Below, piece after piece: positions 61,924 through 64,000 of a stretch of DNA of 64,000 nt. The notes beneath the pieces are model-generated. The model did not search any database. It saw only the letters and a list, made by a program, of their open reading frames with translations, and was not told the DNA's origin. This stretch comes from Egibacteraceae bacterium (GTDB lineage Bacteria > Actinomycetota > Nitriliruptoria > Euzebyales > Egibacteraceae), in NCBI GenBank assembly GCA_035540635.1, contig DATLGH010000019.1:24497-88496 (forward strand), read 5' to 3'. A program made the position numbers and the translations under genes. The first letter of the stretch is position 1. Each line of letters starts with the position of its first letter.

Positions 61924-62976
61924 TCAGCCGATGCGGATGCCGAGGAGCGCCGTCACGAAGGCGATCGGGTTCATGATCGTGGCCGCCGAAGAGCCGGCGA
62001 ACAGCAGGCCGACCGCGTGGTTGTCGAGGTTGAGCACGAGGCTGCCCGAGTCGCCCGGCGCGCTCATGTTCGTCGTCACGATCTGGCGAGCGAACCGCGC
62101 GACCCTGCCGCCGCCGAAGTTCACGTCGACGGTGGCGTTGACGCTCTGGACCCGTCCGGTGGTGTAGTTCGTCGTCCGCCCGGTCTTCTGCACGACGTCG
62201 CCGACGGCGACCTGCGCCGGCGGCTTCGGATAGCCGATGTAGTACACCTCCCGCGTGAGCGACTGGAAGGGCACCTCGGCGATCGCGGCGTCGATGAGGT
62301 TCAACGGCGGCGACGCCGGGTTCTCCGCGTGGAAGCGGATCGGCTGGAACCGTGCGAGACGCCCGATGACGTCCTGCGGCAGGACGCCGCCGTCGGCTTT
62401 GCCCGGCTGGAGGATCGGGTCACCGATGCTCGCGGCGTTGGAGTTGGCGAGCACGTGGTTGTTGCTCAACAGGTAGAAGCGCGGCGGTATCCCCGGAAAG
62501 GCCGCGCTGTCGTAGCAGCCGGTCGCTATCGTGCCCGCCGTGACGTTGAAGTGCCCGACACTGCACCCGCCCATCGCGGGCCGCATGCGAACGGTGAGCG
62601 CCTGGGTGTCGAAGGTGGGCACGAACGCGCTCCGCGGCAGCTGCCCCGGCTCGGTCGCGGCGCCGTTGGCCGGAACGTCGACGCGCAGCGCCTGCTCCGT
62701 CCGGGTCGCCCCGGCGTGGAGGATTCCCACCTCGACGACGTCCGTCGTCGAGCCGTCGATGGTGGACGGCACGATGTCGTCGGCCGAGAGCAGCGACGGG
62801 TCGAGCTTCGTGTCGACGAGCACCGACAGCGCCGGCTCGTCGGTCTCCCGCCCGCCGACGGACTTGTAGCCGAGCGCTACCCCGACGACGTGGTCCTTGG
62901 CAAGCAGCTCCTCCTCGGTGCCGGCCTGCACATCGGCCAGCGGCACGAACTGGGGTGGAACAAGGTCTTCGATCAT
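61924..62976 (-). CDS. Nal1-like trypsin-fold serine protease
   Basis: 350 residues without a signal peptide. The N-terminal domain (about 18-95) resembles the regulatory domain of Nal1-like proteases. The trypsin-fold core has a catalytic triad: His in LLSNNHVLAN (about 172), Asp in LIDAAIAEVP (about 229), and Ser in SAPGDSGSLVLN (about 305). IATGCYD and MGGCSVG supply two cysteines. HNase-type substrates are not known. The 75-residue protein gene just downstream repeats the N-terminal domain. A LuxR-type regulator lies 198 bp upstream on the same strand. Confidence 0.86.
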   Translation of the reverse strand: MIEDLVPPQFVPLADVQAGTEEELLAKDHVVGVALGYKSVGGRETDEPALSVLVDTKLDPSLLSADDIVPSTIDGSTTDVVEVGILHAGATRTEQALRVDVPANGAATEPGQLPRSAFVPTFDTQALTVRMRPAMGGCSVGHFNVTAGTIATGCYDSAAFPGIPPRFYLLSNNHVLANSNAASIGDPILQPGKADGGVLPQDVIGRLARFQPIRFHAENPASPPLNLIDAAIAEVPFQSLTREVYYIGYPKPPAQVAVGDVVQKTGRTTNYTTGRVQSVNATVDVNFGGGRVARFARQIVTTNMSAPGDSGSLVLNLDNHAVGLLFAGSSAATIMNPIAFVTALLGIRIG

Positions 62977-63136
62977 GGCTTCACAACCCTCCGTTTGGGT
63001 GTTGGTAACGGTCCCGCCAGGGACTCGACGTCGCGCTGCCGTCCCGCCCGGAAGGCTCCGGCGCGCAGCGGGCAGCGCCCGTTCATGGTCCCATGACCGC
63101 CCGCGGATGCCAATGGTTCCTTAGGTCCATCTTTTG

Positions 63137-63157
63137 CCGCTTTCGCTGTCGAAGCGG
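63137..63157 (-). terminator. Possible hairpin between the LuxR-type regulator and the protease gene
   Basis: CCGCTTTCG (63137-63145) and CGAAGCGG (63150-63157) form an eight-base stem with one bulged T and a four-base loop. It lies 18 bp after the regulator stop, on the transcript toward the protease. There is no U-run. It may terminate or attenuate readthrough into the protease gene. The rest of 62977-63174 shows no gene. Confidence 0.32.
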
Positions 63158-63174
63158 GGGGAGGAGACCTTGCG

Positions 63175-63795
63175 TCAGAGGGGAGGGTCGAGGCCGAGTC
63201 CCGGGGCGCCGCGGAACCAGTGCGCCGCCTCCCCGCGGCGACGTACGCCGAGCTTCGTCAGCACGTGGTGCACATGGTTCTTCACGGTCGCCACCTCGAT
63301 GTGCAGCCGGCGGGCGATGTCGATGTTCGTGAGCCCCTCGCTGACCAGTCCCAGGACCTCGAGCTCCCGGGCCGTGAGGCGCACGGCGGGCTCCGGGCGC
63401 TGCGCTGCCCGCGGGCGTGAGCCCTCGCCTGCCCTGGCCACCCTGCGCACGGTGGCGACGAGCTGGGCGATGGACTCCTCCGGTCCGAGGCACGCGGCGA
63501 ACCCCGCCTGACGGTAGTGCGGGCAGTCCGCCGGCGGGACCCCGAGGGCGACGAGGGACGTCTTGGCGTCCAGACGCCGCAGGAGGACCACGACGCGAGC
63601 ACGATCGATGCCCGCCGCGTCGACCACGACCAGGTCCGGGGTGGCGCCCGTGCCTGCGGGGGCGCCTCCCTCCCTCTGGCGAACGACCTCGAAGTCCGCC
63701 AGGGCGGTGAGCGCCCTCTCCAGCCCTTCGAGATGTACCTGCACCGCGCCCGTCACCGCCACGCGTATAGGCGCGTCCGTCAACTGTGCCGCCAT
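63175..63795 (-). CDS. LuxR/NarL-type response regulator-like protein
   Basis: 206 residues from ATG 63795 (GGGAG upstream); an upstream start would add 30 low-complexity residues. Residues 10-125 have a receiver-like fold but lack the usual paired acidic residues after the first strand (RVAVTGAVQVHLEGLERAL). One Asp remains in DLVVVDAAG. Residues 140-200 form a LuxR helix-turn-helix (LTARELEVLGLVSEGLTNIDIARRLHI ... VKNHVHHVLTKLGV). No histidine kinase is adjacent. The degenerate receiver suggests phosphorylation-independent control. It may regulate the protease gene downstream. Confidence 0.82.
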   Translation of the reverse strand: MAAQLTDAPIRVAVTGAVQVHLEGLERALTALADFEVVRQREGGAPAGTGATPDLVVVDAAGIDRARVVVLLRRLDAKTSLVALGVPPADCPHYRQAGFAACLGPEESIAQLVATVRRVARAGEGSRPRAAQRPEPAVRLTARELEVLGLVSEGLTNIDIARRLHIEVATVKNHVHHVLTKLGVRRRGEAAHWFRGAPGLGLDPPL

Positions 63796-64000
63796 GTCTC
63801 CCGCCCCTCGGAAAGTCCTGGGAGACCTGAGGGGCCGCCCGCGGCCGCACGCCAAGCTCCCGACAAGCAGGACACTACTCCTCATTCGCCGCCCCGTCGA
63901 GCACTTTGCGGGGCCGCGCGGGCATGAGTGATCCCCGGCCGCGGGGGGCAGGGTGCGGGTAGATCCGCGGGCAGGTTGGCGTCCCCGGTCGTGGGGGGCC

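Noticed and set aside
1..64000. CRISPR array, prophage, integrase or insertion sequence
   Set aside because: No regularly spaced repeats, transposase, integrase or phage structural motifs were seen on either strand.

Overview
This window is high-GC DNA (well above 70% G+C by eye), with GTG and TTG starts, purine-rich ribosome binding sites and many ATGA/GTGA overlaps. Gene content and order point to an actinobacterium. Much of the gene order matches, with insertions, the Mycobacterium tuberculosis region around Rv0991c-Rv1020: mfd; pth-rplY-prs-glmU; ispE-rsmA-rpfB-like-tatD-metG; rsmI/pmt; the SepX/GlpR-like gene-moeA-galU; and the 5-FTHF ligase with a Ruc/FmdB-like gene. The organism is not a mycobacterium, because many genes between these blocks differ. 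A deep-branching actinobacterial lineage (for example Nitriliruptoria-like) is my inference. I see no rRNA, CRISPR array, insertion sequence or prophage.

Layout. 1-3025: 3'-truncated mfd (-). 3098-10604: nitrate assimilation, with a Mo-bis-MGD nitrate reductase (-) divergent from a NarK-type transporter, a HemD/winged-helix regulator, siroheme nitrite reductase and a Rieske subunit. 10663-12173: two unknown genes. 12170-20067: housekeeping (pth, rplY, prs, glmU, tRNA-Gln, ispE, rsmA, a DUF348-G5-RlpA wall protein, tatD). 20193-26086: two ECF sigma factors, each beside a membrane-anchored extracytoplasmic protein, on either side of metG. 26225-29972: rsmI, pmt, ndh. 30156-35733: zinc homeostasis (ZnuACB importer, Fur/Zur repressor, and a convergent CtpC-like P-type ATPase with a PacL/DUF1490 partner). 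35924-40574: tRNA-Ala, a translin-family gene, a SepX/GlpR-like membrane protein, mog, moaC, moeA/glp, galU. 40632-48157: diguanylate-cyclase-like protein, 5-formyl-THF cyclo-ligase, Ruc-like zinc ribbon protein, SAF-domain protein, uppP, pmbA/tldD. 48522-53446: tRNA-Arg and a sugar ABC transporter. 53472-59298: carotenoid end-group tailoring operon. 59320-63795: CDP-alcohol phosphatidyltransferase-like protein, F420-type oxidoreductase, small zinc-ribbon protein, a Nal1-like serine protease with a stand-alone copy of its N-terminal domain, and a LuxR-type regulator.

How the genes fit together. The Mog, MoaC and MoeA proteins belong to the molybdenum cofactor pathway needed by the nitrate reductase. 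The HemD-type regulator is translationally coupled to the siroheme nitrite reductase. The zinc island places uptake, sensing and probable efflux side by side, with one hairpin covering both convergent stop codons. The carotenoid genes encode only late modifications (hydratase, glycosyltransferase, desaturase, two oxygenase-like enzymes), so the backbone genes crtE and crtB must lie elsewhere. The most unusual items are the paired protease/stand-alone domain, the RlpA domain in the rpfB position, the PacL-CtpC/Zur/Znu island, the SepX/GlpR-Glp neighbourhood, an 11-bp perfect inverted repeat in the narK leader, and a small dispersed repeat at 26158-26232 and 48177-48204.
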